Of a DNA stretch of 64,000 nt, positions 36,778 through 46,188 are shown piece after piece. Under the pieces are notes generated by a model. That model had not been told where the DNA came from. It did not search any database and saw only the letters and a list, made by a program, of their open reading frames with translations. This DNA comes from an uncultured Desulfobacter sp. (GTDB lineage Bacteria > Desulfobacterota > Desulfobacteria > Desulfobacterales > Desulfobacteraceae). Made by a program: the position numbers and the translations under genes. The first letter of the stretch is position 1. Every line of letters starts with the position of its first letter. The stretch spans positions 2,466,001 through 2,530,000 of the forward strand of contig NZ_OY762614.1 in NCBI RefSeq assembly GCF_963666145.1, in the 5' to 3' direction.

Positions 36778-37224
36778 TTATCTGAAGTTGAAGGCTTGGT
36801 CGAGAACCTTAAGGGTGGTGGGATTGACGTTAAGCCGGCCAAGGTCTTCTCTGGAGATCCATCCGACATCCAGGGCATCATCCCCGGCAGCGGGCTCGCC
36901 GCTGATATAAGTTGCCCCAAGGTCCACAATATAATAGTGGAACCGGACCCGATCCTCGCCATCCCTGTGAATGGATTCAAATGAAAATACGGGGTCTCCG
37001 GCCTCAATAACAATTCCGGTTTCCTCCAATATTTCCCTTTCCGCCGCGGTTTTAAGGGTTTCTCCCAATTCCACACTGCCCCCGGGAATCGCCCAGACGC
37101 CCTGGGCCGGGGGATTGCCCCGTTTGACCAATAATACCCTGTCGTCCTTGAAGACAACCGCACCCACAGCAAGGGCGGGGCGGACAGGATATTCTCTATG
37201 CTTTTCGGCAGGTGAACAGTTCAT
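36778..37224 (-). CDS. Nudix hydrolase
   Basis: A 148-residue hydrolase with a Nudix box (GGSVELGETL then REILEETG) that binds Mg2+ and cleaves nucleoside diphosphates linked to X. The start ATG at 37224 overlaps the stop of the alpha/beta hydrolase (ATGA, 37221-37224), so the two are coupled. A longer start at 37278 would lie inside that gene. The N-terminal strand RPALAVGAVVFKDDRVLLVKRG is classic ADP-ribose pyrophosphatase-like. Specificity is not assigned. Confidence 0.9.
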   Translation of the reverse strand: MNCSPAEKHREYPVRPALAVGAVVFKDDRVLLVKRGNPPAQGVWAIPGGSVELGETLKTAAEREILEETGIVIEAGDPVFSFESIHRDGEDRVRFHYYIVDLGATYISGEPAAGDDALDVGWISREDLGRLNVNPTTLKVLDQAFNFR

Positions 37225-38159
37225 CTTTGGTTCTCCATTATAAAATTCAACATATCCCCTGCCAGTTTTCCGGGGCATTCCAAATGGGGAATATGACCAT
37301 ATTCCTCATAGATATGAACCCGCGCATTGGGAAGCAATTCTTGTACAAAGGGCGCTGTCTGCCAAGGCAAAAGAGAATCATGGCGACCCCAGAACAGCAT
37401 GACCGGCATGGTGAGATCTTTGCACAGATGGTTTAAAGAGGCCTGTTCCAAAGAAACTTTGCCGGACTTTATTGACTCCATGTCCACCAGTTCATCAAAT
37501 ATTTTAGCAAGCCACTCCCGGTCCCCGATACCCTTTAAAATCATATACTCTTTGACACAGGTAGGCAGCGGCGGACTTTTCCTGAAAAGCCTGGATTGTA
37601 AATTTTCAAAATCCTGGGGGGATCTGACATGGAAAATATTGGACCCGGCCAGGACCTCATCATAAATAGAGGGGTTGTCGGGCACGTAAAACCCGGCTGT
37701 ACCCACCAAAGAGAGTGTTTTTACTCTGGCGGGAAATCGGGCTGCAAACTTTACGGCAATGGCCCCGCCCATGGACGAGCCGGCCAGATGAAAGGAGTCC
37801 AGACCGGTTTGCCGAAGAAACCGGTCCAGCCACCCAACGTAATTATCCAGACTATAAACCAGGTTCGGATCCATACCGGAATTTCCAAACCCCGGCAAAT
37901 CGGGTATCACAAGATCCAGCTTTTCTTTTAAAGATTGTGCAACAAAATAAAAGCTCTCTTTTCTGTCCCCAAAGCCGTGAATCAGAACCAGTGTCTCTTT
38001 TTTATCCGATCCGATATGCGCCCACGCCATACGCGGCGGACCCTGGTGGGTACGAAGATTCACCCCCAGCCGCTTTCCGTTTTTGTTAAGGAAGGCCTCA
38101 ATCATCGCCTCGCCGGCTTTGGCCTTTGCTCTAAACGTTAGGGATGGTTTAAATGTCAT
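37221..38159 (-). CDS. Alpha/beta hydrolase
   Basis: A 312-residue alpha/beta hydrolase with the oxyanion-hole HGFGD, nucleophile elbow AGSSMGGAI, acid region FWGRHDSLLPW (Asp) and catalytic His in GHIPHLECP. The core is preceded by about 50 residues of unassigned N-terminus. It hydrolyses an ester, lactone or C-C bond; substrate unknown. It is co-translated with the Nudix gene and lies about 80 bases downstream of the leuA stop, so it may share the leuA transcript. Confidence 0.85.
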   Translation of the reverse strand: MTFKPSLTFRAKAKAGEAMIEAFLNKNGKRLGVNLRTHQGPPRMAWAHIGSDKKETLVLIHGFGDRKESFYFVAQSLKEKLDLVIPDLPGFGNSGMDPNLVYSLDNYVGWLDRFLRQTGLDSFHLAGSSMGGAIAVKFAARFPARVKTLSLVGTAGFYVPDNPSIYDEVLAGSNIFHVRSPQDFENLQSRLFRKSPPLPTCVKEYMILKGIGDREWLAKIFDELVDMESIKSGKVSLEQASLNHLCKDLTMPVMLFWGRHDSLLPWQTAPFVQELLPNARVHIYEEYGHIPHLECPGKLAGDMLNFIMENQR

Positions 38160-38239
38160 GGATTTATCCTTGATTTTTTGTGCGTCCGGGTATCAGCTCC
38201 GTTCTCCATTTAGCACAAAATATCGGTTTCAATCATCTG

Positions 38240-39922
38240 CTAATTTTCTTTTTTTTCCGTCATGTCCGTCATAAACCGGCTCAAGGCCTGGACGTAGGAT
38301 TTGGCAGAGGCTGTGATGGTATCATCATCCTCGGCCCTGCCCACCCAGACGGGCGCAGCCAGATTATAGCTGAGTTCATTGCCGTTGCCTGTGAGCACAA
38401 CCAACGCTTCCGCCGCTGAAGAGTGGGTGCGTCCGCGGTTGCTGGGCTCGTAAACCACGAGTTTGGGTTTCTTTTCACCGAGCCCCAAAACATCGTCAAT
38501 GGCACTGAATACCGCATTGATGGGCCCGTTTTTGCCCATAAAAGCCTCGCCGATCTTTTTTTCACCGTCAACCACCAGTACCACCTGGGCCTGGCGGACC
38601 GTGGAGTTGGCAAACTTGTTGAACGCGTAATCCACAAACTCGATATGATCTTTGCCGGTATACCTGAAATCGTCTCCTATCATACGCAGTTCTTTATCCC
38701 CGTATGTAATATCCCGGGACTTGATTACGGGCATGACATGTTCCCGGACAAAACTTTTTTCAAATTCGAAGCCGAGCTCATCAAGTCTGGCGGTCACGCC
38801 GCCTACCCCGGTCAGCTTGGTGATCTGGTGGGTGTTGCCGGTCCAGCCGATGTCCTCGGGAGCGCAGGGCAAGTAAATATTTTCCCCAATGGCCTTGCCT
38901 TTTTTGTCACCGTCGGAATGAACCCCTGAGCCATGGCGCAGTGCATTGGGCCCGACCCCCGGCGCATTATATGGAATGGGAATGCAGCTCTCCCTTTCAA
39001 TGAAACGAGCCACGGCATTGGTTCGTTCAAGTTTAAAGGAGGTGAAAAATCTGCGTTTGTACGCCGGTTTCAGTGACAGGTTCATGATCACCTGTTCCAG
39101 CGGGGTATTGCCGGCCCGTTCTCCCAAAGAGTACCAGGTACCTTCCACCTGCCGGATGCCCTCTTTAACCGCAGCAAGGGTATCGGCCACACTGACACCG
39201 TAATCATTGTGAGCGTGGAAACTTAAGATGACGTCATCGGTGCCTTCCACAAGCATTTTAAAGTACCGGATGGCTTCCTGGATTTCAATTTCAATGCCCT
39301 TGGCCACGGTATGGGGAATATTGATCACGTCGGCCCCCGCCTTGATTGCATGGCCATAGATCTTAGAGATATACTCCTGTAGAAAATTATATTCCGGGTT
39401 CAGGGACTGGGACAAGGCCAGGATGGTGTTCTGGGCTGAAAATTCCACCCGGCCCTTACCGCCCATCAACTCCTTTGCATAGGCCACGGCCCTGGAGGCT
39501 TTTTCAATCTGTTCATTGGGATCTGCCTTGTACGCCCGGATGGAAGCTTCATCAATGTTCAGGGTGAACACATGGATGGTGGGATTGGGGTTATTTTCCA
39601 GAGCATGCCATGTCCGCTTGATATTTTCAAGGTCCATGGTGGTCAGTCCGCAGATGTGGGGCCCTTCCACGGTATCGGCAATCTTTTTGACCGTATCAAA
39701 CTCCAGGGGGGTGGAACTTGGAAAGCCCACTTCTATGGTGCTGACACCGGTGTCTGACAGGAATTGGGCAATTTTAAATTTTGAATCCCCTTTAAAGGTT
39801 ACCCCGCCCTGCTCGCCGTCGCGCAGGGTGGTGTCAAATATTTCAACTTCCTGTCTGGCCTCGTCTGGGATCTGGGTTTGGTCCAATACCCATACGCCGC
39901 TCTCATCTTTTTTAATCGCCAT
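38240..39922 (-). CDS. leuA: 2-isopropylmalate synthase-like enzyme
   Basis: A 560-residue DRE-TIM metalloenzyme with FDTTLRDGEQ, the SFHAHNDYGVSVADTLAAV metal site, and GVHSDGD in the linker. A C-terminal LeuA-type regulatory domain (leucine feedback) is suggested by length and the end region. It condenses 2-oxoisovalerate with acetyl-CoA as the first step to leucine. An upstream leucine-rich leader peptide and terminator strongly support leucine biosynthesis rather than homocitrate or citramalate synthase. Start ATG at 39922 has AAAGGGGAAG upstream. Confidence 0.85.
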   Translation of the reverse strand: MAIKKDESGVWVLDQTQIPDEARQEVEIFDTTLRDGEQGGVTFKGDSKFKIAQFLSDTGVSTIEVGFPSSTPLEFDTVKKIADTVEGPHICGLTTMDLENIKRTWHALENNPNPTIHVFTLNIDEASIRAYKADPNEQIEKASRAVAYAKELMGGKGRVEFSAQNTILALSQSLNPEYNFLQEYISKIYGHAIKAGADVINIPHTVAKGIEIEIQEAIRYFKMLVEGTDDVILSFHAHNDYGVSVADTLAAVKEGIRQVEGTWYSLGERAGNTPLEQVIMNLSLKPAYKRRFFTSFKLERTNAVARFIERESCIPIPYNAPGVGPNALRHGSGVHSDGDKKGKAIGENIYLPCAPEDIGWTGNTHQITKLTGVGGVTARLDELGFEFEKSFVREHVMPVIKSRDITYGDKELRMIGDDFRYTGKDHIEFVDYAFNKFANSTVRQAQVVLVVDGEKKIGEAFMGKNGPINAVFSAIDDVLGLGEKKPKLVVYEPSNRGRTHSSAAEALVVLTGNGNELSYNLAAPVWVGRAEDDDTITASAKSYVQALSRFMTDMTEKKEN

Positions 39923-39962
39923 GTTCTTCCCCTTTATTACAATTTATTATTTGGATAAAAAT

Positions 39963-40005
39963 AAAAAAGCCGTTATCTGCCCGGCAGGGGCTGATAACGG
40001 CTTTT
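39963..40005 (-). terminator. leuA attenuator terminator
   Basis: On the minus strand AAAAGCCGTTATC and GATAACGGCTTTT form a perfect stem around AGCCCCTGCCGGGCA and end in six T. The AGCCCC of the hairpin can instead pair with GGGGCT near the end of the leader frame (40036-40041), giving an antiterminator. The upstream stem GGAGGTG/CACCTCC (40049-40070) would act as the pause hairpin. Confidence 0.8.
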
Positions 40006-40030
40006 GATTTCACTTATGAATATTATGCCA

Positions 40031-40114
40031 CTACGAGCCCCTTCGCCTGGAGGTGTTTAGAACCACCTCCTCGATAAGAAGTAGAGCCTGTAGTAGGGTA
40101 ATAAAATTCATCAT
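40031..40114 (-). CDS. leuL: Leucine-rich leader peptide of leuA (leuL-like)
   Basis: A 27-codon frame starting ATGATG at 40114 and ending TAG at 40031-40033. It contains six Leu codons (four CTA, two CTT) plus two Ile and two Val, clustered as LL, LLL and VVL. It precedes the pause hairpin and terminator of leuA. Ribosome stalling at Leu codons when leucyl-tRNA is scarce would favour the antiterminator. The ribosome site is weak (AAAGTGA). Confidence 0.8.
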   Translation of the reverse strand: MMNFITLLQALLLIEEVVLNTSRRRGS

Positions 40115-40143
40115 TGTTTATTCACTTTAATTAAAGTTAATTT

Positions 40144-40169
40144 ATTATATATAAAACAAGTGAAGTCAA
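40144..40169 (-). promoter_or_regulatory. Candidate promoter of the leu leader
   Basis: TTGACT (40164-40169, minus strand) is followed by an AT-rich run containing TATAAT (40144-40149). The spacing to that exact hexamer is only 14 bases; the overlapping TAATAA gives 16. A start near 40136 would leave room for the leader peptide. Confidence 0.5.
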
Positions 40170-40308
40170 GAAAAAAATGGCGCGGTTCACATATATGACA
40201 GATTAACGAACTGATTTATTTCGTATTTTATGCCGGTATTTGGCCCCAAAAGATCGGAATAAAGGATGCAGCCAATACCACGGAACCTATAAAATTGACC
40301 GACGCCCT

Positions 40309-40518
40309 TTAAAAGGGCACATCTTCATCATCTAAATCATCAGGGCCATAAGGCATCATCTCATTCATTAAATCAAAAAAGACCCCCAAAGATTCAGATA
40401 AATTTTTTATAATCCGGCTGTGAGCCTCCTTTTCACTAAGATCTTTTGTCTTGGACATTGCTTTCAATTCAGCGCCCAGTTCTTTTGTCAATCCCGTCAT
40501 AATTGCATCTGGATCCAT
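40309..40518 (-). CDS. Small acidic hypothetical protein
   Basis: A 69-residue protein with a helical N-terminus (DPDAIMTGLTKELGAELKAM) and an acidic tail (PDDLDDEDVPF). The start has an excellent AGGAGGAG ribosome site, which makes it a credible gene. No domain recognised. It lies between the leu leader and a SNF2 helicase gene; no link to either can be claimed. Confidence 0.7.
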   Translation of the reverse strand: MDPDAIMTGLTKELGAELKAMSKTKDLSEKEAHSRIIKNLSESLGVFFDLMNEMMPYGPDDLDDEDVPF

Positions 40519-40713
40519 TAATTTCTCCTCCTGTATTGATCATTAAATATTTATTATTCCATGCTCTTGCTTTAATTTTATTAAAAAGAAGATTAACTTG
40601 CCTGATGTCCGAATAGCAAGGAAGAATTTCAACTATTGCACTATGTTTTTTACAAAACATTGTCCGTCCAGTTTGGTGCAATTTTTGGTAAATTAAAAGC
40701 ACGCTTACAGAGT

Positions 40714-43458
40714 TTAACAAATAAGCTCCAGAAGTTCTTTTTCGGAAAGCCGGGCATCTGAAAGGCTTTTGTGACCAAGAACCGCTTTTCCCATGGCCTG
40801 TTTTTTGGCCTGGAGACGGCTGATATTTTCCTCCACCGAATTTCTGGTGATGAACCGGTAGACGGTTACCGGGTTTTCCTGGCCGATTCGGTAGCTTCTG
40901 TCCACGGCCTGATTTTCCACGGCCGGATTCCACCAGGGATCCAGCAAAAAGACGTATCCGGCTTCGGTCAGGTTTAAGCCCACACCTCCGGCCTTTAGGG
41001 AGATGAGAAACGCACAGGGATCAGGGCTTTGTTTAAACCCCTGGATCTGCGCCTGCCGCTTTTGTGTGCGGCCATACAGGGTAAAGCGTTTGATACCGTG
41101 GGCTCCAAACATTTGATCCACCAGATCCAGAAGGGATACAAACTGCGAAAAAATCAGTATTTTATAGCCACTTTCAATAATTTCCCGGGCGGTTTCCAGG
41201 ACCAGTTCAAATTTCTGACTTGATTTTTCCGGCCGGATACCGGTGCCCGGAGACGTTCCGGCCACCAGGGCCGGGTGACAGGCTGCCTGTCTCAGCCTGA
41301 GAAGCAGGGTTAAAATCTGCATGGTCCGGGAATCATTACGTTCCGGATCTTCTGATAGTTTGCGTTTCCCTGCATTGAGGATATTATCGTAGCAGGCACG
41401 CTGGTCCTTGCTGAAACCGCAGTACAGGGTGATTTCGGTTTTGGGCGGCAGTTCCGTGCACACCTGTTGCTTCATTCTTCGCAGGATAAAGGGGGCGGTA
41501 AGAATTCTCAGCCGGTTCAAGCTGTCCTGATCCCGGCCGTCATACGCTTTTTCAAATGATGCCTGATCCCCTAAAAAACCCGACATGAGAAAATCAAACT
41601 GGCTCCATAAATCAAGGGGCCTGTTTTCAATGGGGGTGCCGGTCAACGATAACCGGTTTGCCGCATTTAACCGTTTTACGGATCTGGATATCTGTGACTT
41701 GGGGTTCTTTATGGCCTGGGCCTCGTCCAAAACCACCAGGTCCCATGGAATCCGGGTCAAATGCGCTTCGTCCTGCCGGACCAGGCCGTAGGATGTGATC
41801 ACAAGATCCACATCGCAAATCCCGGACAGCAATTTATCCCGGGAATTACCGGCATACACCAGCAAATTCAAGTCAGGCGCAAACCGCCTGGCCTCGGATT
41901 CCCAGTTCCACATCAAGGTTTTGGGAACGATCGCCAGGCTTGTGTGACGGCTCCCGGACCGTTCTTTTGCATCCAGGAGAAAGGCCAGGACCTGGATCGT
42001 TTTACCCAGCCCCATGTCATCGGCGAGGATGCCGCAGAATCCAAATCCGGCAAGCCCCCGAAGCCAGGCAAATCCAGTCTTCTGGTAGGGTCGCAGTTCG
42101 GCCTTCAACGTTTTGGGCACCGTTATCGGTTGATCCGGGAGACATCTGGTTTTCAAGAATCCAAGATATCCGTCAAACGCCTGGTCCCGGACCACGTTTT
42201 TCTTGCCCTCAAAAAGCCGGGCAACAAAGGACAGGTCATATGTATCAAACAGGATCTCCTCATCCCCAAAATCCCCGCGAAGTTCAAGGTATTCAAAATC
42301 CCCGGCCAGGCCCTTTGGGATAAACCCTTTTAATCCCCCGGGAAGATCAAACCAGGACTGCCCGCAAAGCCAGGCGTCCAGGATATTTTCCATGCCGGTC
42401 TGTTTTCCCTGGTAACGGACGGCACCGCCCACAAGGATCTCTTCCCGGGCGGCCCTGATATCCCAGGCCACATCAATATCCAGCACCAGAGGTCGGCCCG
42501 ACACCTTGAGAACCCCACCCTGCTTTTGGACTTGGTAGAGGATCTTTTCCCTTTTCCTTTCGGGAATGAAGCAATCCTTGGGGGCATGGGACTCAAATAG
42601 TGCGCCCTGGCGGTTAAGCATCTCCCGAAATTTCAGTTCCTCATCAAAATTTCGGTGCAGTTCAAGATTGGTTTCATGGTTCAGTAACACCTGCCGTGTG
42701 TCTGCCATGGGTAAAACGCCAATGCCTTTGTATTCAAATCCCAGGTCCGCATATTTCAAATCCGGATCAAAATCCAGTACCGGCGTAAAATCGGCATGAC
42801 GCTCTATTTTTTTAGCTTTGCCCGGAATATTCAATGAGAGCTTGCCGGCATAACGGCTCAACCCCGCCAAAGTGTCGTCAAATTCATCGCGGGGAACGGT
42901 CTTTCCCAGGACCAGGTCTTTGATCACGTGCATTGGCAAACCTTTGGGCAATTCATACACCCATGTGCCGGATACGATTCTGACGGGATCGGATGGGGTT
43001 GCATAACACGGCGCCTGCATTTTATGTCCGTTCATGGCAAGGAAGGCATCAAAGGCGTTTCCAGAGTCTTTGAATACAATTTCAGGGGTCACTGGCCCAA
43101 CATACTGAAACCGGAGCAACCGTCCGTCTTGATTGCACAACAGTTGTTTGGCGTTGCAGCGCTCAATGAACATCTTAAGATCGTAGGGTGAAATTCTGAA
43201 AAGGGTATACTCCTGATCCGGAGAAAAGAACCGTGCTTCCATCTGTCTGAAATCGGTTTCGGATTTAAAGGCCATGGAAAAAAGTGTTTTGTCCATAATC
43301 TTAAATCCCGGACGTTGAAGGTCCCGGGCCGTATACACTTTTTTCGGGCCCGCAGGCTCCCATACATCTTTCTTTTTCCGCCGTTCCTCAATACGCACGG
43401 TGAATGCGCTGTTTTTAACTGAACGGTGCTGTTCATAGATAAAGACAATTCCCTGCAA
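40714..43458 (-). CDS. SNF2-family helicase/ATPase
   Basis: A 914-residue protein. The N-terminal half (about 1-440) has no recognised motif. The C-terminal half is a SNF2 ATPase: motif I ILADDMGLGKTIQ, II VVLDEAQAIKN, III LSLTGTPIENR, V ISLKAGGVGLNLT and VI DRSYRIGQENPV. It remodels or displaces nucleoprotein using ATP. In bacteria such proteins (e.g. RapA- or HepA-like) also appear in defence islands, but no defence partner is adjacent. It has a short gap to the small acidic gene downstream. A GTG or ATG start is possible; ATG at 43458 is used. Confidence 0.85.
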   Translation of the reverse strand: MQGIVFIYEQHRSVKNSAFTVRIEERRKKKDVWEPAGPKKVYTARDLQRPGFKIMDKTLFSMAFKSETDFRQMEARFFSPDQEYTLFRISPYDLKMFIERCNAKQLLCNQDGRLLRFQYVGPVTPEIVFKDSGNAFDAFLAMNGHKMQAPCYATPSDPVRIVSGTWVYELPKGLPMHVIKDLVLGKTVPRDEFDDTLAGLSRYAGKLSLNIPGKAKKIERHADFTPVLDFDPDLKYADLGFEYKGIGVLPMADTRQVLLNHETNLELHRNFDEELKFREMLNRQGALFESHAPKDCFIPERKREKILYQVQKQGGVLKVSGRPLVLDIDVAWDIRAAREEILVGGAVRYQGKQTGMENILDAWLCGQSWFDLPGGLKGFIPKGLAGDFEYLELRGDFGDEEILFDTYDLSFVARLFEGKKNVVRDQAFDGYLGFLKTRCLPDQPITVPKTLKAELRPYQKTGFAWLRGLAGFGFCGILADDMGLGKTIQVLAFLLDAKERSGSRHTSLAIVPKTLMWNWESEARRFAPDLNLLVYAGNSRDKLLSGICDVDLVITSYGLVRQDEAHLTRIPWDLVVLDEAQAIKNPKSQISRSVKRLNAANRLSLTGTPIENRPLDLWSQFDFLMSGFLGDQASFEKAYDGRDQDSLNRLRILTAPFILRRMKQQVCTELPPKTEITLYCGFSKDQRACYDNILNAGKRKLSEDPERNDSRTMQILTLLLRLRQAACHPALVAGTSPGTGIRPEKSSQKFELVLETAREIIESGYKILIFSQFVSLLDLVDQMFGAHGIKRFTLYGRTQKRQAQIQGFKQSPDPCAFLISLKAGGVGLNLTEAGYVFLLDPWWNPAVENQAVDRSYRIGQENPVTVYRFITRNSVEENISRLQAKKQAMGKAVLGHKSLSDARLSEKELLELIC

Positions 43459-43578
43459 TGTGGCACCACCTTTTCAAATTAAAAGTCAGTGGCTTTCTAA
43501 TTCAGATTTTATTACTATGTCAAATTGATCAATTAAGGTCCATGATCGTTATCAATTTAATTCAGGTATTAATCAAAT

Positions 43579-45543
43579 ATGGGTATAGCCTCTGATATTG
43601 CAATTATTGTTGTGGCCGGCTTAATCGGCGGCCTTGTGGCCCAGCGGTTAAAACAGCCTTTAATCCTGGGATACATTCTGGTTGGCGTCATGGTGGGTCC
43701 GTTTACCGGCGGCGTCACGGTTTCCAATATACACGATATCGAATTATTAGCCGAGATTGGGGTAGCCCTTCTGCTGTTTGCCCTGGGGCTGGAATTCTCC
43801 CTCAAAGAACTAAAGCCTGTGGCCAGGATCGCCTTGATCGGCACTCCGATACAGATGCTGCTCTCAATTTTCCTTGGTTTCGGCATCGGTAAACTATTCA
43901 AGTGGCCATTTAATGAGTCACTCTGGTTTGGGGGGCTCATTGCCCTGTCCAGTACCATGGTGATTCTTAAAACACTGATGAGCCAGGGGCGCATGGGAAC
44001 GCTGTCAAGCCGGGTCATGATCGGTATGTTGATTGTTCAGGACCTTGCCATTGTTCCCTTAATGATCATTCTGCCTAAATTAAATGAACTGGAGGCAGGC
44101 ATCCCCGCCCTTGGGTGGGCCGCAGTCAAGGCAGTGACCTTCCTGGTTCTGATGATTTTCATCGGCACACGGCTCATTCCAAAACTGCTGGCCTATATTG
44201 CCAGGCACAATTCAAGGGAGCTGTTCCTGCTGGCGATCACGGCAATGGGCCTGGGCGTGGGATACGGCACCTATTTATTTGGATTATCCTTTGCATTCGG
44301 CGCATTTGTGGCCGGCATGGTACTCAGCGAATCCGATTACGGCCACCAAGCATTAAGCGATATTATTCCGTTAAGAGATATTTTTGGGTTGCTTTTCTTT
44401 GTATCGGTGGGCATGCTCCTGGATCCGATATTTTTGATTGAGCAGTGGCAGAAAATCCTCATCGTTGTTTTGTGCGTATCCTTAGGCAAAGGGGTCATTT
44501 TCAGTCTATTAAGCCGTCTATTCGGGTATGGCAATGTCATTCCCCTGGCTCTGGGATTAAGCATGTTCCAGGTGGGAGAGTTTTCATTTGTTCTGGCCCG
44601 GGTCGGTATCAGCACCCAATCCATATCCAACGATCTCTATTCCCTGACACTGGCCACAGCCATTGTCACCATGCTCTTGACACCGCTTGTTTCGGGACTG
44701 ACCGCGCCGTTGTACGGACTGCGAAAGCGCATGTTTAAAAAAGAGCCGGTTCAGACCATCAATTTACCTGACACAGGCTTGCACGACCATGTGGTCATTG
44801 CAGGCGGAGGGCGGATCGGATTTCACATCGGCCAGGTGCTCCAGCGCCTGGACCAGGCCTTTGTCATTATTGAGCTTGATTACCGACGGGTGGGCCAGGT
44901 CAAAAGCAAGGGGTTTCCAGTGATTTACGGAGATGTCACCCGTGATGTCGTTCTGGAAGCCGGCAGGGTGAAAGAAGCCAATCTTGTACTCATCACCACA
45001 CCCAGAATTGATGTCACCGGCGCCGCCTGCCATCAGATTCGCCTTTTAAATCCCACGGTAAATATTGTGGCAAGGGCCGAAGGGATAGAGCAGATGAAGG
45101 CCCTGCATGAACAGGGCATACAGGAAGTGGTTCAGCCCGAATTTGAAGCGGGACTCCAGTTTACCCGCCAGGCCTTGCTATATTTAAAAATCCCGCCCAC
45201 GGATATCCAGAAATATACGGATGCCTTTCGCAGGGAGCTGTATGCCCCGCTTTTCAAAATTTCCAAGGGGGATCAAACTCTGTCACAACTCCAGAAAGCA
45301 TGTGATCTTCTGGAGTTTAACTGGGTAAAAATCGTGGCCGACAGCCCTGTGATCGGCCGGACAATCAAAGAACTGGATCTTCGAACCAAAACCGGCATAT
45401 CAATCGTCGGCGTGATGCATGACGGCGAACTGCAAGCCAACCCGAGTGCCGATTATCAATTGAAAGCAGGGGATTTAATTGCTGTCATGGGCAATGTCGA
45501 GCAGCTGGAGGATTTCCAAGCGCTGATGTCGCCGCAGCAATAA
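43579..45543 (+). CDS. CPA2-family cation:proton antiporter (KefB/YbaL-like)
   Basis: A 654-residue protein with about twelve transmembrane helices (GGLVAQRLKQPLILGYILVG, GVALLLFALGLEFSLKELK) of the CPA2 antiporter fold. A cytoplasmic TrkA-N Rossmann domain (DHVVIAGGGRIGFHIGQVLQ) and a TrkA-C domain (LRTKTGISIVGVMHDG) follow. It exchanges K+ or Na+ for H+, gated by nucleotide or ligand at the TrkA-N domain. No KefF-like partner gene follows. It probably serves pH and cation homeostasis. Confidence 0.9.
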   Translation: MGIASDIAIIVVAGLIGGLVAQRLKQPLILGYILVGVMVGPFTGGVTVSNIHDIELLAEIGVALLLFALGLEFSLKELKPVARIALIGTPIQMLLSIFLGFGIGKLFKWPFNESLWFGGLIALSSTMVILKTLMSQGRMGTLSSRVMIGMLIVQDLAIVPLMIILPKLNELEAGIPALGWAAVKAVTFLVLMIFIGTRLIPKLLAYIARHNSRELFLLAITAMGLGVGYGTYLFGLSFAFGAFVAGMVLSESDYGHQALSDIIPLRDIFGLLFFVSVGMLLDPIFLIEQWQKILIVVLCVSLGKGVIFSLLSRLFGYGNVIPLALGLSMFQVGEFSFVLARVGISTQSISNDLYSLTLATAIVTMLLTPLVSGLTAPLYGLRKRMFKKEPVQTINLPDTGLHDHVVIAGGGRIGFHIGQVLQRLDQAFVIIELDYRRVGQVKSKGFPVIYGDVTRDVVLEAGRVKEANLVLITTPRIDVTGAACHQIRLLNPTVNIVARAEGIEQMKALHEQGIQEVVQPEFEAGLQFTRQALLYLKIPPTDIQKYTDAFRRELYAPLFKISKGDQTLSQLQKACDLLEFNWVKIVADSPVIGRTIKELDLRTKTGISIVGVMHDGELQANPSADYQLKAGDLIAVMGNVEQLEDFQALMSPQQ

Positions 45544-45649
45544 TGACCTTGTCCCGAGCCTAACGATGACGCACTTTGAGGGAAAAAACAAATTTTAATT
45601 AACTTGTTGTGGGTCATCCACGACTTTGGAAATCCGGGCACCACCGCCT

Positions 45650-45937
45650 TTAATTGTCCACAGCAATAATTCCAAAGCAGTTGGATTTTTCCCATGACCT
45701 TTGCAAATTTTGGGCTTCCCGCATGTTGTGCAGATCGAACTTATACTCGCCATAAGAAGGGATGTGGTTAATAGATTGCCCTATCCTCCCCGGGGCTTTG
45801 AATTTCGGATCTTGAGCTGTAATGTCATAGATCCCCCGGTAAAAATCGTCTACAGAAATAGCGTTCCTGCCTGAGCAACCGGAAACCAGGGTCAGGAGGA
45901 AAAGCAGCACGATCAGCATTTTTAAATCAAAAGACAT
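45650..45937 (-). CDS. Small lipoprotein
   Basis: A 95-residue protein with a signal peptide and lipobox (LTLVSGC-S at residue 21) and a short hydrophilic remainder with no known domain. The ATG is preceded by AAGGAG at a good distance. It lies immediately after the XRE regulator gene on the same strand (29-base gap), so it may belong to that operon. Confidence 0.7.
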   Translation of the reverse strand: MSFDLKMLIVLLFLLTLVSGCSGRNAISVDDFYRGIYDITAQDPKFKAPGRIGQSINHIPSYGEYKFDLHNMREAQNLQRSWEKSNCFGIIAVDN

Positions 45938-45966
45938 AACCGTTCTCCTTTCTGTTTTTCATAATT

Positions 45967-46176
45967 TTACGAATCTTCAGAATATTCCAGAATATCACCT
46001 GGCTGACAGTCCAAATGATGGCATATTGCCTCAAGCGTAGAGAATCTGATGGCCTTGGCTTTACCTGTTTTCAGGATGGACAGATTTTGCGCTGTAATGC
46101 CTATCTTTTCGGCCAGGGTATTGGAGTTGATTTTACGCCTGGCCATTATAACATCCAAATTAATACGAATAGTCAA
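45967..46176 (-). CDS. XRE-family transcriptional regulator
   Basis: A 69-residue single-domain Cro/CI helix-turn-helix protein (INSNTLAEKIGITAQNLSILKTGKA). The start is a TTG eight bases after AGGAGG; no nearby ATG fits. It follows the DUF2975 gene with a 12-base gap, a pairing seen repeatedly in bacteria, where the HTH protein regulates the membrane partner. It probably autoregulates the pair and may bind upstream of 46749. Confidence 0.85.
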   Translation of the reverse strand: MTIRINLDVIMARRKINSNTLAEKIGITAQNLSILKTGKAKAIRFSTLEAICHHLDCQPGDILEYSEDS

Positions 46177-46188
46177 ATCGATCGCCTC

